DNA from: Brienomyrus brachyistius
Taxonomy: Eukaryota > Chordata > Actinopteri > Osteoglossiformes > Mormyridae
Direction: 5' to 3'
DNA: 64,000 nt
Assembly (NCBI RefSeq): GCF_023856365.1
Contig: NC_064542.1
Coordinates: 10,933,863-10,997,862, forward strand
In this document: positions 1 to 20,757 of the stretch, piece by piece
Layout: every line of letters starts with the position of its first letter
How positions within the stretch are numbered: position 1 is the first letter of the stretch
The notes under the pieces: generated by a model
The model's input: the letters and a program-made list of their open reading frames with translations, nothing else
The model's database searches: none
What the model was told of the DNA's origin: nothing
Position numbers and translations under genes: made by a program

Positions 1-199
1 AAAAAAATTACGGCGAAACCTCGCATTCCTTTTTCGAAAACGTAGAATCCAGGAACAATTTTAAATAATACAATTATTTCAATAATAATACACATCACCG
101 TAATGACAAAAATATATATTATTAGGGCATACTTTGAAAGATATGTAATACGAACGATATTTAACTCGTGTTAACTTCTCGTGTTTAGTATTTTTCCTA

Positions 200-720
200 G
201 GAAGCATTCCTGCCTGAAGTGCAATGCAGCCAAAGTCGCGTTCTGCAGCTGGATTGCACCACTGGAAAATGAGAAGCAGTGAGGTCCGCATCACGGCGTA
301 AAGCGCAGCGTTGTGCGGGATACTCCGCCCCCTTCCCCTGCTGCTTAAACGTTTAAACTTTAACGAAACAAAAGAAAACAACGAAAGCACTCAATGAGTA
401 ATCCGGCACGGCGACCCGGGTCCTACACGCGTTAATCTATGAACAATTTTTTATGGGGAGCGTGATCTGAAGAGCGCCGCACATCATGCAGCCTTTCCGG
501 GCGCATTTCTAGCGGGGCAACACGAGCCCTCCGGCCGGCCGCGCAGCTTCTGACGAGCGCCTCGGCGGCGCCGAACATGGCTTTGAGCGACCTCCGCGCT
601 GGGCTTTCACCCTGCTGTCCGCTCGATCTAGCGGTCTGAAGGCAAGGAGAATGTGGAAGGAGGAGTATGACGTGCACTTCGACTTTCTTTTGGAGTTGCT
701 GTAAGTTACGGTCTTTTTAA
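200..720 (+). promoter_or_regulatory. psd2: CpG-rich stretch, possible promoter of a short psd2 transcript
   Basis: CpG dinucleotides are dense from about 410 to 620 (for example GGCCGGCCGCGC near 532-545), while the flanks are AT-rich. The block ends at a candidate coding exon with a consensus splice donor at 701. This fits a CpG-island promoter on the + strand. No TATA box is evident. It could also be an unrelated GC-rich patch; no transcript evidence is available. Confidence 0.35.
651..700 (+). CDS. psd2: Candidate alternative first coding exon of psd2 (17 codons)
   Basis: An ATG with a purine at -3 (AGGAGAATGT) opens a short frame reading MWKEEYDVHFDFLLEL. The frame ends in CT followed by a consensus donor GTAAGT at 701. 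It leaves two bases of a codon, and the first recognised psd2 exon at 10284 needs exactly two bases in front of it, so the phase matches. This would make a short isoform keeping Sec7, PH and coiled coil but lacking the long N-terminus. A separate short uORF begins at 577 in another frame. I do not recognise the peptide from other species, so this remains an inference. Confidence 0.35.
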
Positions 721-1029
721 TGCAGGAAAGGGGCTGCCCCGTAACTCGCCAGTGTCCCTCCGTTTATAGGATAGGAATGCGTAAGATAAAAAATAAAAGA
801 TGGAAAATTAACTGTAAAAATTACTATGTATGAACTTTGCTTTCATCACATACAATAATAAAGAGAGAGAACGGAGTTTGACATTCTAAAGTAAAATAAT
901 CGATTATGGTTTTAAAATTGAGGGTATGTATGAGTGATGCAGGGTGAACCTACAGTACTTTCTTTTCCCAAGCAGTCATTCATCCCATTCTTTAACTGCT
1001 TTTCTCTCTTTCATGAAACGCAGATTAAA

Positions 1030-1290
1030 ATCTGGAGATTAAGGGATAAGGTGGTGGGTAGTACTCCAGGGTTGTGGGTTTGAGTCCCTTCCCTGCTCTG
1101 TCTGTGTGTGTGTGTGTATTTTGCATATAAGGTCCCTGAATAGCCTGTAATGATCGTGTGTAGACTGTGATGAGCTGGCAGCCATATCCAGGATGCTCTC
1201 CTGCCCTCTGCTCAGTGCTGCTATTGCAGGCTTTCATTCCTCCTTCGTTCCTTAATCCTGACCAGGGTAAGCGGCTGTTAGGTGGATTAA
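1030..1290 (+). mobile_element. Degenerate tRNA-related SINE
   Basis: The segment follows the order of the intact SINE at 9497: a B-box-like GTGGGTTTGAGTCCC near 1074, a TG-rich stretch with TTTTGCATAT, a block resembling GATGAGCTGGCAGCCATATCC, and a tail with GGGTAAGCGGCTG and ATTAATGGAT. Many substitutions and a (TG)n expansion indicate an old copy. The boundaries are approximate. Confidence 0.6.
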
Positions 1291-2618
1291 TGGATAAACT
1301 TAAAAAATTTTCGGAATGTGCACTGTAAGATTTTTACATCCAGTGCAGAAATACCCTCTCAGAGCAAATCACTGCTGTGGATATCACAGTGAGCACCTTG
1401 ATGGACATATCTGTTCATATGAATTTACCCCTGAAACATATATATGCCAGTCATCCAGTAGCATTTAGTAATACTTTTGGTCCTTTCTTTTCACTTTATA
1501 TCTTTTGTTGTGCATGTTTGGCAGAGGGTACAGCACGCCCAGCAGGTACTCTCCCATAATTTAAACCAAACTAATAAAATCAAGAGATTATAATCAGATT
1601 AGATTGAATCTGTTAGCTCTCTGCAGGCTTTTGGTGTCGGGTAACTGCATGGTCCAAGAGTTATTCTTGCTTCTAGCTAAAGACATGAGTCGATATGCCA
1701 CGATATTGGCATTTAGACGTTGATATAAGTCCATAATGGATGGCATGGTGGCTTAAAAAGATAAAACTGCCACCTCACTGCCTTCGGGTCCCTGGTGTCA
1801 ACCTGGATTTGCCTGTGCGGAGTCTGGGCGGGAGATGCTGGGCCTGGGGGCGTTTTGTGTTGACTTGGGGGCTCTGGATTCCTCCTCAGTTTTGACCTGA
1901 TGGCGTTTCTTGCTGGGAACTGTGCTCTCCTTCTTTGCTTTGAAATCACCCAGTTCTGAAGATTCGGTGATGTGCGAGTGTCTGTTCAGGATGTGCCCTT
2001 GTCAGGCTCGGGATGATGGCGACCCGAGTGAAGTAGAAATTATTTTAATAGATGAAATTGAGCACAGGCCATGAGGCCCGGATCCGGTCTGGACCGTCAG
2101 ATCTGAGGCTGAACTGCGGAGCATCACTGACAGCTCTGACAGAGGACTGAAAGCCCATCATCCCACTCGGAACTTTATTTTTAACAACACTTGTCACGCT
2201 TATTTCTGACTCGTTTAACGTTTAACTGAAGGGGAGGGGTGCAGCCAGTCAGTCTTGGACTCCAAGACATTTTTTCCCTCCAAAACCGTTCCATGGAAGT
2301 TTTTTCCTGCCTCTGTTGTCTTTTGGCTTTTCCACTCCCTGGATTTTCCATTCCTTTAATAGCATATAACAGCAACTTATGTTTTATCTATCAGTGATGC
2401 TGCTGAATTTTTGTTAAGCTCTTTGGGACAACTGTGTTGGAAAGGATTATGTAGGAAAATAAATGGAACTGAACTCAAGTGAATTAGTGGTTAATAGAAC
2501 AAACTCTATTTTACAAGTCAGGTTTCATTTTAGGTTGAAATGAAGGTGATTTATGTAGTAAAAGTGAGTAGACTGAGGATTCCAAGGCAAATTAACGCAT
2601 GAACACAACACTAATATA

Positions 2619-2984
2619 CAGTTGACCCTTCTGCATCTCGACTTTCCCGATTGCGGTTTTGATACATCGTGGGGTTGGCATAAGAGATTTAAAGATGATT
2701 TTTAAGGAGTTTTATGAAAGCCGCAGACAACACACGAAGGCCAGCGGAGGACACGCTAAAAGTTTAGTAACTCATAAATGCATAAAATATATGTACAGTG
2801 TTGGCTGGGAAGATACCAAGCGTGTTTATAGCAACTTCTCATGCGGTGATCTTTGTGATCTAAACTGTATTAATATCCTAAACGCACATCGCTCGTCAAG
2901 GAGACCAAAAACGTTTTACGTGGTTTTTCCAGATCGGGGGGGGGGGCCTGTGTCCTAGCCCCCGCAATGTGGAAGGGTCGACTG
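2619..2984. mobile_element. Pogo/Tigger-like MITE, 366 bp
   Basis: Terminal inverted repeats start CAGTTGACCCTTC at the left, and the right end reads GAAGGGTCGACTG. Both ends are flanked by TA (2617-2618 and 2985-2986), the target duplication of the Tc1/mariner/pogo superfamily. CAGTTGACCCTT is typical of Tigger-type termini. A 99-codon open frame at 2659-2958 lies wholly inside and shows no transposase motif, so the element is non-autonomous. An interior G10 run is at 2938-2947. Confidence 0.8.
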
Positions 2985-3970
2985 TACTGTAAGTGAAAGT
3001 TAACTTTAAGGTGAACTCATAGCAATGTAAGATGCTGCCCTGTTTAGGAAAACTTATTTCCTGACATTGTTAATTTCTGTAACGAAGGTAACAGTTCGTG
3101 GCAGCACCGCGAGGTATGCGAAGTAAGCCGTTACTGATCACTGTACAGTGACAGCGGGCGTTTCTCATTGGTTCCCTTCATCACAGCCTCTGCACTTTGC
3201 CTCCTGGATTTGTCGATTTTAGACACGTTTTGCAATGCGGATCAATACCGTGGTGATGAAACCGTTTGCTTTGTTGCCTCGTGTTTACTTCCCGCTTGGG
3301 AACGTCGCGGCATATAGCTTCGCTGAGGCGAACCGAGCCGGAAGGTTCTGTGTCTTGTTCTCATTTTATGCATAATTCTGCGATGAGCTGGCAGACAGAG
3401 ATACAGGGACAGCGAAGCCAGATGGGCCTCTGGCAGTGTATGGAGATGTTGACCTTGCACCTTTTCACTGACAACTTGTTTATGGCAGGGAAAGGGCATT
3501 TAATGAGATACTAAGTTACAAAAACAGCCTCTGCCTGCTTAGTCCATGATTAAGGACTGTATAACTTTATAACTTGCAGTTACTCTTATTGGTATTAGGT
3601 ACGTGACACTTAGTACCAGTAGATGGGTGACATGACTCATTTCTGCACTATACTCGTTGCTAATCCATCACTAACCTCATCTCTTGGTCAACACATCTCA
3701 CATACAAAGCCCTTTATGCTTCTAAATCCCCCAATTCCTTAGACTGACACTGTAGAATTGGACAGATATTGTGGACAGATATTCTCATGCTAGCACCGGC
3801 GAGTGAATGCGGTTAGGATTCTGGAGTTGTGTGCATGGTTCTTGTCTAAATGTGGCTGACACGCTTGTTTGGGTGAGAGCAGTATGGCGTGACTGGTGTG
3901 AGACTGGTCTGTGAGTCACTGGCTCTCAGTTTTTCCCAATGCAGACCGCCGCGCGTGTTGGCTTAACAGT

Positions 3971-4135
3971 CAGCTACGTGTGCAGTGAAGATGCTTCAGC
4001 ATTCAGCTACGTGTGCAGTGCAGATGCTTTAGCGTTCAGCTACGTGTGCAGTGCAGATGCTTTAGTGTTCAGCTACGTGTGCAGTGAAGATGTTTTAGTG
4101 TTCAGCTACGTATGCAGTGAAGATGCTTTAGTTGG
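3971..4135. repeat. 33-bp minisatellite, 5 copies
   Basis: A unit beginning CAGCTACGTGTGCAGTGAAG repeats at 3971, 4004, 4037, 4070 and 4103 with few substitutions and no indels. As 33 is a multiple of three, one frame stays open (11-residue repeat SYVCSEDALVF). There are no splice sites or homology, so coding use is unlikely. Confidence 0.9.
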
Positions 4136-4734
4136 TTAGAAAATCAGTCTTGCCTCGTTTGTGTAGCACAAGTATCATCTTAGGAGTTGAACACTGGACA
4201 TACATCGTCTGATGAAAACTGTATATGTTGACTTGTTGAGAATTGTGACGTTTTAGATAGAACACACCCATTCTTCTCTGTCTACTGATAGCATTTGACA
4301 CCTAATCGACCAATGAAAAGATGCTTTATGAAGTCATCTATTTAACTTGGATTTGTTTGTACTAATGAGTACAAACATAAATGCTAGTTATCTTAGTCAT
4401 CTAGTTAACCACTACTTGTGTTTGTATAGAGTACTTTATATGGCTAATTTTAACAACTTAGTATTGATATCTAGATAGCTAGATGACACGGACATATTTG
4501 CCTCACTGAAAACAATCCACAAAAGTCCATTTAAAACATGAAACCATTCACTGACAGTGTGTAAAGACAGGCTTCTATTTGTGGTGCTAAGGGTGTCTGA
4601 TTATGATGTTTTAAGTTGACTTTGTAAAATAGTTTCTGAGAAAATGCTTTTTTTATGCTCCTGAAATAATGGATTTTTGGAGGCATGTGTTTCTACTTGG
4701 GCAGCTGTGATGTATATCGTCAGTAATATGGCTG

Positions 4735-4870
4735 ACGCCCTCTCAGAGACTCCTTACAGCAGTGCTGTGTCTGTACCACACGCTTTGGTTCTAGGACGCC
4801 CTCTCAGAGACTCCTTACAGAAGTGCTGTGTCTGTACCACACGCTTTGGTTCTAGGACGCCCTCTTCAGT
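4735..4870. repeat. 61-bp tandem duplication (about 2.2 copies)
   Basis: A unit starting ACGCCCTCTCAGAGACTCC begins at 4735, recurs at 4796, and a third partial copy starts at 4857. Copies 1 and 2 are almost identical (CAGCAGTG versus CAGAAGTG), pointing to recent duplication. Confidence 0.9.
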
Positions 4871-5204
4871 TCTTCTCCACTGTGAGGCACCAGTGGTTGT
4901 TGCTTTATTTGGCTCTGGATACCTGCATGACTCTGTTATGCGGCGATCTGAATATTCCAGTGGACAGCGGTCCCTCAGACTGCCGTGAGTGTATCTACTG
5001 AAGAAGGAAGGGACTCTGCTCTGTCACCTGTTATTTATATCCGGGCTGAATGGCTTTCAGTGGCAATGCTGCCCCACACCTTCGGAAATGTCCCTCGATC
5101 CTCTTCCGTATGTTTGTGGTTCGCATGTTGTTGCCCTGTCAGCTGGAGCTGTGCAAAGACCTGCAGTTGAACTCCTGTTGCTTGGCTTATCTAAATTGCC
5201 AATT

Positions 5205-5246
5205 GTGTGTGTGTGTGTGTGTATGTGTGTGTCTGTCTGTCTGTCT
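5205..5246. repeat. (TG)n-(TCTG)n microsatellite
   Basis: A TG dinucleotide run is followed by CTGT tetranucleotide units. Confidence 0.9.
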
Positions 5247-5285
5247 CGTCAATGTCATAAAAATCTATTATTCTGATGTGGGGAC

Positions 5286-5496
5286 TATTTTTCCACATGG
5301 GGAAACTCTATTTTATATAAATCTGTCACTGCAATGAAAAAACTAAAAATGCTTGTATTTTGCTTGGTTACTTATGGTTATGGTTAGGGCTGGGTGGGGG
5401 TTAAGGTCGTCATAGTTAGCATTAGCATTCTTCCCATAGAAATGAATGAGCGGTCCCCAAAAAGATATAACTACACGACTGTGAGTGTGTGTGTGC

Positions 5497-5533
<37 letters not shown>
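5286..5533. repeat. Dispersed fish repeat with (TG)n tail, copy 1
   Basis: The core around GGTTAGGGCTGGGTGGGGG, then TTAAGG and a CAT...ATTAG block, is shared with 7966-8142. Both copies are preceded by AAAAACTAAA and a TTGTATTTTG..TTGGTTAC block. Here the copy runs into a (TG)n tract at 5482-5533. The sequence is non-coding; I cannot assign a named family. Confidence 0.65.
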
Positions 5534-5536
<3 letters not shown>

Positions 5537-7423
5537 CCCTGTCATGTGCCCTCTACTCCAGGTCCCTCGGGACACTAACCAGCATAACCTGTTAGTGGAT
5601 GGATAGTTGGATTAACGGCCTTTAGCTGATATTTTAATGCTTTGTAAAGAGCATTAATGCCGGAACTAGATAATGTATATAGCCGTACTGCACCCCATGC
5701 CCGCTTGGTAGCTACACCTGCTTCTTGATATAAACAGTGAATCTTGTGCTTTGCAGCTGAAAACAGGCAAGGTGAGGTTCACAGCTGAGGCATGTGATCC
5801 AGTCGATTTTAGACGCGGTGTGATTGTTAGTGCCAGACAAACGGGTTTGTAAATCTCAGAAACAGTCACCCTCTCTGTCTTTTCACTCAGTTCGGTGGCT
5901 TGGATTTACAGAGACCAGCGTGGGGAATAGAAATGACCAAGTCAGTGGCATTTCCGTGGCCTGTTTATAAGAAAGGTCAATGGAGGATGGCCAGGTTAGT
6001 TAACCCTAAAAGAATGAGTACAAGTTCAAAACGAACCACTCAATACAGCAGGAAAGCTTCTCTGAACCATAACTCATTTAACCTTGAAGCGGCTCTGGAC
6101 ACAGATCGGGGTCCTACCTGATACTGCTGTGTAGGAGAATGTAATAAAGTATCCCCTGACAGTATAATCTGCACATACTTTGGACCTGATGTGGATATTT
6201 ACTGTTGGCTGCAGTGGTGTTGTTTAAACAGGACCTTGTTGGGTAACATCACTGCTTTTAGGGAAGGCAAAGGAAGAGGGCACTGGCAGTGATGCGTTCA
6301 TTCTCCCTGCTATGTGATTGGTCACAGGGCAAGGAGAGTGATATTCATCTTCTCCATGGCAGAGGTCTGGTTTACATTAGGGCAGGAAGGGGATTCTGGT
6401 GTGTTGCTGTGATTTACTATGGAGGGTCCTAGGTGTTTGGGGAGGTGTTTGCTGAGCAGTGTTAGGTGTTGTAGGTTTATTGGGTGTTTCTGTGGAGTAG
6501 TTTAGGAACTTTATGTATTGCGGAGTTTGTGTAGTTGGGTGTTAATGTAGAGGGTTCCACTGTTGAGTTGTCTTGGTATGTTTCTAAACTGCTCCGGCCA
6601 TTTGGGTTTCGTTGTGGATTTTTCTAGAGTGCTGCATGCGTTTTAGGTTATAGCAGCGTGTCACGTTGGTTTTCGGAGCTGTGATTAATGCCCCGCTCTT
6701 GGGTCAGGCAGCACGCAAGAAACCATGGCAACCGACACATTACTGCGCTATATTAAGTTTAGGCATAATTCAATTGCACTGATTAGATTTAGCTAAATAT
6801 GTGAATCATTCGGTAAAAAGTGTAAAGGTTTAGTCATTCATTATTCTGTTTTTATGCATGATTGTGAAAGAAGCATGCGAGAACGTACCAGAATGTGGGA
6901 GAACGTGTGTGTGGGGGGGGGGGGGGGCATCATGGATCGACCCTGCGCTCTTGTCCTCTGTCTTCTCATACACTCCCAGTCTGGCAATTCTCCATTATAC
7001 ACTTCCTTACATATGCATGTCAGTACATTACGCTGGCAGATATGCTCATTATTTAGTAATCAGCTACTAATAAAATATTTATTAAGGTTACTTCTGAGCT
7101 TCTAAAATGAAAACGTGCTTTAAGTCGGTGGCTGACATATGCATGACGGAACCTCCCTCTCCGTATCCGCGGGCCGCGTGGCGATGGAAGCTCGCGGGAA
7201 TGGTGTTTTCGTCCCACTCACACAGCGTTAAGTATTTCTGCTGGACGGAGCAGCGCCCATTAAGCTGTTAAAGTTGTTCCCAAAGCCAGCTCATTTGCAG
7301 CATGCTGAAACTTTGAAGTTGAGTAACCCTTGACAGCTCCATGCTGTTCTGGCGGTATCGAGCTGTCTTGATCATCCTAATTAGAAAACTCAACAAGATT
7401 TCAGGAAAAAAATGTGTCTAATC

Positions 7424-7548
7424 CAGTGTTTCCCAATCAGTCTTTGGGGATCCACAGCCGGTTCACGCTTTTGCTCCTACCGGGAGCTGTGAAGGAGCAA
7501 AAATGTGGGCCGTCTGTGGGTCCCCGAGGACTGGGTTGGGAAACACTG
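7424..7548. mobile_element. Palindromic hAT-type MITE, 125 bp
   Basis: The ends are CAGTGTTTCCCAA and TTGGGAAACACTG, perfect inverted repeats of the hAT type. The flanks GTCTAATC and GTTTAATA match at 6 of 8 positions, as expected for an 8-bp hAT target duplication. The inner arms share GGAGCAAAAATGTG, the motif amplified at 44.7-45.1 kb. The whole element can fold into one hairpin. Confidence 0.85.
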
Positions 7549-7760
7549 GTTTAATACAGTTTTAACATGTGTTCTTTAAAGAAGCCATTTCTTACATATA
7601 TGTTTTTCAGACCATTCACATGTGGCCACACACCCCCAGTGTTGTTGGGACAGTTCCTGTGGGGGGGGGGGGGTTATTTGTACTCCTACTGGTTCTGGGT
7701 CTTTTTCCACAGACCAAAAATAAGCAATTAAGTGAACAGGCATCTCTGAATTGACCACCG

Positions 7761-7923
7761 TGTGTGTGTGTGTGTGTGTGTTTGTGTGAGCGGGTATACC
7801 TATCCTTATGGGGACACAATGTCCCCATAACGTGATAAATATTCGTTTTTTTTCCCTTATGGGGACCGGTTCCCTGGATACCCTACATCTGCATGTGTGT
7901 GTGTGTGTGTGTGTGTGTGTTTG
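7761..7923. repeat. Two (TG)n tracts flanking a fish dispersed repeat
   Basis: (TG)n runs at 7761-7786 and 7893-7923 flank a segment with ATGGGGACACAATGTCCCCAT, a short palindrome. The block is contiguous with the dispersed repeat at 7966-8142. Confidence 0.75.
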
Positions 7924-7965
7924 GGTTTGTATTTATCACATTGTATGGACCACAATGTGGTAAAA

Positions 7966-8142
7966 CCTTCCTGGCTCGTGGTGACATTTTCCAGGTCCCC
8001 GTAACATAAACAGCAACTTAATAAAAATCTGTGAAAAAACTAAAGTAGCCAAAAGTTTTGTATTTTGTTTGGTTACCTACAGTATGGTTAAGGTTAGGGC
8101 TGGGTGGGGGTTAAGGTTGTCATTGTTGGGATTAGGAATGAA
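7966..8142. repeat. Dispersed fish repeat, copy 2
   Basis: This is homologous to 5286-5486 over the AAAAACTAAA, TTGTATTTTG, GGTTAGGGCTGGGTGGGGG and ATTAG blocks. It is followed by a SINE-like 3' end. Confidence 0.65.
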
Positions 8143-8275
8143 AGTGTGTCCTGTGATGGACAGACGTGTTGTGTAGGCTGCCCCCCCCCCCCCATTGTGC
8201 TCTGTGTCTCCTGGGATAAGCGTCAGCCTCGCTGCTACCCCTGTAATGAATAAGGGTTTATGGAAAGCGGATAGA
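8140..8275 (+). mobile_element. SINE 3'-end fragment
   Basis: The order CCTGTGATGGACAG, C14 run, CTCCTGGGATAAGCG and GGAAAGCGGATAGAT follows the 3' half of the SINE at 9497 (CCTGCGATGGGCTGG ... GATAAGCGG ... GGATGG). The 5' half is absent. Confidence 0.5.
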
Positions 8276-9496
8276 TACACTGCAGATATATATACTGGAT
8301 AATGCATTTACACTGACAGACCGGGCAGTAAATCATGAGTTATATTAGTTTTACGTTCTTAGGTAAGGCTGTACCGGAATGATGCATGGAGAGCCTCTTC
8401 CTGGCTCCACTCCATGTGTCCATTTTCAGTAGCTGCTTATTCACGTAGAGTTGTGGTGGCTGGCAGCCTCAGGAAGCACCCAGCCGCACACGGGGTCCAC
8501 CTCGGGCGCGGTGCCAACACACAGCGACATTTTCACACGCCTGCCCATTCATCCACTTAATCAGAAACTAAGGCTCCCTGAATGGTGTTTTCTGCGCTAT
8601 AGGGGGACCTCTGTGACTAGCCAGGCTGGTGGACTGAATGCAAAACTAAGTGTATTAGTCCACCACAGGCTGCCTGTGTGTTGTGTGTAAAATTAATTTC
8701 CATTTCTAATGGGAATCTCACCAGTACGCTGTTTAATCCGTTCTTAGGTTTAAGGATTTCAGACCCTTTGTCTACTTCCAAAAAAGCCGAGTGCTACTTT
8801 TGATGACAATCACACAAAATTTACAGGGACCCCCCCCACCCCAGCCCCGCCTCACCCCGATGTGCCCTTACATCGTCAGTGTAGTTACCTGTCTGCCTTA
8901 TTTAACAACTTAAATTTATGCCCGAATTTATAAATGATATAGATTCCTGTGTGATGTGCTGTGTGGTAATACTATGGATGGACAGAGGAGGCCAGATCAT
9001 GCTTGAAAACTCCTCTAGTTTTCCTGAAGATGTAAAGCTGACTGCTAGGCAGGGGTGGGCGACTTTTTGCATGTTTCACATTTAAGAAAACTACATCTGT
9101 TATGATGGAGAGAGATTGTTCATGAAGGCAGGGAGGAGCCAGTGTGAATAATTCCTTCAAAAGGGTAACGTACTGATGTATTTTTTGGCTTTCGTCAATT
9201 TGCGCTTTTATGTTATTTTTCCACGTATGTGAATTCTCTGCTGTGGATTTGATGGGCTTTTTGGACAAATCATTTGCTAATTGAGATAAGCGTTATGTGA
9301 TTAACAGATATGACTAATGAAAATATGAACAGGAGAGGTGTTCCATTTGCGCGGGGGAAGAGGGGTGGGGGCATTTGTCTGAGATTTAAAATCTTTTTTG
9401 CGTGCAGTTAAATGTACTAGCTTTGCATTCTGTGGCATCTTATTCTTTTTTTGTGACGTTGCATTATTTGTTTTTAGGGTGATTATGTTTCGTTCC

Positions 9497-9847
9497 GGGG
9501 GCGGCATGGTGGTGCAGTGGTTAGCACTGTTGCCTCACACCTCTGGGACCCGGGTTCGAGTCTCCGACTGGGTCACATGTGTGTGGGGTTTGCATGTTCT
9601 CCCCATGTTGTCGTGGGGTTTCCTCCAGGTACTCTGGTTTCCCCCCACAGTCCAAAAACATGCTGAGGCTAACTGGACTTGCTAAATTGCCCGTAGGTGT
9701 GCATGTGTGAGTGAATGGTGTGTGAGTGTGCCCTGCGATGGGCTGGCCCCCCATCCTGGGCTGTTCCCTGCCTCGTGCCCATTGCTTCCGGGATAGGCTC
9801 CGGACCCCCCACGACCCAGTAGGATAAGCGGTTTGGAAAATGGATGG
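9497..9847 (+). mobile_element. Full-length tRNA-related SINE with 12-bp target duplication
   Basis: The RNA polymerase III A box (TGGTGCAGTGGTTAG) and B box (GGGTTCGAGTC) are near the 5' end. A body with TTTGCATGTTCTCCCC and CACAGTCCAAAAACATG, as seen in many fish SINEs, follows, then a GGATAAGCGG..TGGATGGATG tail. The direct repeat ATGTTTCGTTCC flanks it at 9485-9496 and 9848-9859, which is direct evidence of retroposition. The long antisense open frame over it is a by-product. It lies in DNA upstream of the first psd2 exon seen. Confidence 0.93.
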
Positions 9848-10195
9848 ATGTTTCGTTCCCTTCATCCTGGCCAGTTTTAAATGCTTAGCACCCTTAGATT
9901 TGTTAAAAGGTTTCATTTTGCAGTAGCAGCTGATCATTAATGGAGTGAATGTGCCAGATTTGAAGGTTCCAGCACTGCTGCAGTAACAGAATGCATTATA
10001 ATTCATGGCGAGCTTTAATTGTTGCTAATGGAACGCAGTAATGTATGAAAGTGCAGCGTTGCCTATAATTGCTCATTCATCATCCGGCATTATTGTTATT
10101 AGTTATGATTTTGTGACTTTTCGGCTGTGTTTCCTTCGGTGAATCAGAGAAACAGATGCTGCGTCACATGCACCGAGATGATGAAACCGATTAAA

Positions 10196-10212
10196 CCCCC
10201 CCCCCCCCCCCC
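10196..10212. repeat. C17 homopolymer upstream of psd2 exon a
   Basis: An uninterrupted run of 17 C lies about 70 bp before the exon acceptor. Confidence 0.9.
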
Positions 10213-10251
10213 AAAAGCCGTGATGCGGGGCGGGGGGCGCTGCGGGGCTGA

Positions 10252-20459
<10,208 letters not shown>

Positions 20460-20757
20460 GACTGCAGGACTGCACATCCTAAAACAGTGTTTCCCAATCC
20501 GGTCCTCGAGGACCCGCAGACAGTCCACGTTTTTTGCTCCCTCCCAGCTCCCGGTAGGAAGCAAAAATGTAGACTGGCAGGGAGCTGGAAGGGAGCAAAA
20601 ACAAGGGGGGACCCCGGGAACTTGGCTGGGAAACACTGGTGTAGAGTATTATTATGACTGCTATCATTAGTTTCTTCATTATGATTATTATTATTGTTGT
20701 TATTAATATCATGTACATATATATTGTGCCAAAAATGAAAAAAGAAGAAGAAATAAA
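20460..20757 (+). other. psd2: psd2 3' UTR with poly(A) signal
   Basis: A canonical AATAAA at 20752-20757 lies 293 bp after the stop codon. About half of this short UTR is a palindromic hAT MITE (20485-20638). Confidence 0.7.
20485..20638. mobile_element. Palindromic hAT-type MITE inside psd2 3' UTR, 154 bp
   Basis: The ends are CAGTGTTTCCCAATCC and GGGAAACACTG, with matching inner arms (CTCGAGGACCC against GGGGACCCCGGGA; GGGAGCAAAAA on the right against TTTTTGCTCCC on the left). The flanking 8-mers match poorly, so the insertion is old. A transcript would carry it as a long hairpin. Confidence 0.85.

Noticed and set aside
4940..4980. Possible second RE1 half-site (GTGGACAGCGGTCC)
   Set aside because: Only one half-site matches; the left half is absent.
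9520..9560. tRNA gene suggested by A- and B-box motifs
   Set aside because: No cloverleaf could be formed; the boxes belong to the SINE head.
9521..10006. 161-codon antisense open frame
   Set aside because: It lies mostly on the reverse of a SINE.
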